A stretch of 64,000 bases of DNA. Source: Kiloniella laminariae DSM 19542 (GTDB taxonomy: Bacteria; Pseudomonadota; Alphaproteobacteria; Kiloniellales; Kiloniellaceae). The position numbers were made by a program, and so were the translations under genes. The DNA lies in contig NZ_KB893166.1 of NCBI RefSeq assembly GCF_000374005.1, forward strand, positions 124,001 to 188,000. Direction: 5' to 3'. Below, piece by piece: positions 63,321 through 64,000 of the stretch (the first letter of the stretch is position 1; every line of letters starts with the position of its first letter). The notes below the pieces were generated by a model. It searched no databases and was not told the DNA's origin. It saw only the letters and a list, made by a program, of their open reading frames with translations.

Positions 63321-64000
63321 TGCGCCATCCCCATCCGCTTGAGAACCACCTTATTGGCAACGCCAACCAGAGAAACCAGAACCGCCGCAAGCAGTGCCGC
63401 TGCAATCAGCGCCGACCAGATCTGCACGGTCTGTCCATAATAGGAACCTGCCAGTAGCCGTGCTCCCAGTCCCTCGACCGCCCCCGTTGGCAATTCCCCA
63501 ACGATGGCTCCAACAAGGCTGGTTGCAATCGCCACCTTCATGCCGGTAAAAAGGAAAGGCACAGAAGAAGGCCAGCGCAGTTTCCAGAACAGATCCCAGT
63601 TCGATGCGTTATAGGTCCGCATCAGATCAAGGTGGATTGTTTCAGGTGAGCGCAATCCCTTGACCATTCCAACTGTAACCGGGAAGAAACTCAGATAGGT
63701 CGAGATAAAAGCCTTGGGCAAAAGACCCTGGATACCAATAGCATTGAGTACCACGATAATCATCGGAGCAATTGCCAGAATGGGAATAGTCTGGGAAGAA
63801 ATAATCCAGGGCATCAGGCTCTTGTCCAGGCTCCGGTTATGCACAATCCCCACAGCCAGAAGAATACCCAGAACCGAACCGATACCAAAACCCATCAGGG
63901 TCGAAGACAAGGTGATCCAGGCATGATAGACCAGACTGCGCTTTGATGTAATGTTTGTAAGTATCGTCGTCTTGTATAGTTCAACCGCCACCTGGTGCGG
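63317..64000 (-). CDS. ABC transporter permease (SsuC/ThiX-like), 5' end outside window
   Basis: At least 227 codons of a MetI-type permease; the reading frame runs off the right edge (codons for PHQVAVELYK at the border), so the annotated GTG at 63991 is probably internal. The coupling loop is RTYNASNWDLFWKLRWPSSVPFLFTGM. It overlaps the downstream permease by 4 bp. The ATPase of this transporter must lie beyond the window. Confidence 0.85.
   Translation of the reverse strand, partial: PHQVAVELYKTTILTNITSKRSLVYHAWITLSSTLMGFGIGSVLGILLAVGIVHNRSLDKSLMPWIISSQTIPILAIAPMIIVVLNAIGIQGLLPKAFISTYLSFFPVTVGMVKGLRSPETIHLDLMRTYNASNWDLFWKLRWPSSVPFLFTGMKVAIATSLVGAIVGELPTGAVEGLGARLLAGSYYGQTVQIWSALIAAALLAAVLVSLVGVANKVVLKRMGMAQ

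Noticed and set aside
1-64000. Search by eye for CRISPR arrays, insertion sequences, phage genes, tRNA and rRNA
   Set aside because: No regularly spaced direct repeats, transposase or integrase motifs, or conserved RNA sequences were noticed. A tRNA scan would be needed to exclude a single tRNA gene.

Overview
The window looks like chromosomal DNA of an alphaproteobacterium with roughly 50% GC, probably marine or host-associated and outside the high-GC rhizobia and Rhodobacter. The evidence is the housekeeping order at the left edge (rpoZ, folK, a NYN-domain gene, smpB, dapA, slt), an M23 peptidase/bactofilin pair, a ROSE-type RNA thermometer with an RpoH-like promoter in front of an Hsp20 gene, and IolR-type operators that match the motif I recall for Sinorhizobium meliloti. 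I see no rRNA, tRNA, CRISPR, insertion sequence or phage gene. Genus cannot be called from sequence alone.

Layout. 1-7.3 kb: housekeeping genes, a HAD dehalogenase and a PLP dehydratase. 7.3-12.7 kb: bactofilin, M23 peptidase and a large chemoreceptor. 12.7-16.3 kb: sulfatase, nucleoside hydrolase and ribokinase. 16.6-23.4 kb: TIM-barrel isomerase, CUT2-type sugar ABC transporter, Gfo/Idh/MocA oxidoreductase, heat-regulated Hsp20 and an RpiR regulator. 23.5-29.5 kb: an ABC importer with a metallo-beta-lactamase-fold hydrolase, under a LacI regulator. 29.8-36.3 kb: a second LacI, an AfuABC-like importer and an inositol-monophosphatase-family enzyme. 36.4-43.4 kb: the myo-inositol catabolic set iolG/iolCDEB. 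43.5-45.8 kb: an SHMT-like enzyme and a divergent LysR. 45.8-53.6 kb: a TctDE-like two-component system, an orphan binding protein, TctCBA and an AbrB-family protein. 53.6-59.2 kb: amino-acid ABC genes, a TetR/BetI regulator and aruH/aruI for the arginine transaminase route. 59.3-64 kb: a 5'-nucleotidase and an NMT1/SsuA-type importer that runs off the right edge.

How it fits together. Much of 16-43 kb reads as one inositol-centred region. A palindrome RGAAT-N4-ATTCY lies in front of the RpiR gene, the 16.7 kb sugar operon and the iolG/iolC divergent promoter, so the RpiR protein is probably IolR. Two other operator families assign each LacI gene to its neighbouring transporter. The AfuABC-like transporter plus a phosphatase beside iol genes suggests uptake of a phosphorylated polyol, possibly an inositol phosphate, which is dephosphorylated inside the cell and fed to the iol pathway. 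That is inference. A separate inverted repeat, yTGAAC-N4-GTTCAA, links the amino-acid transporter to aruHI.
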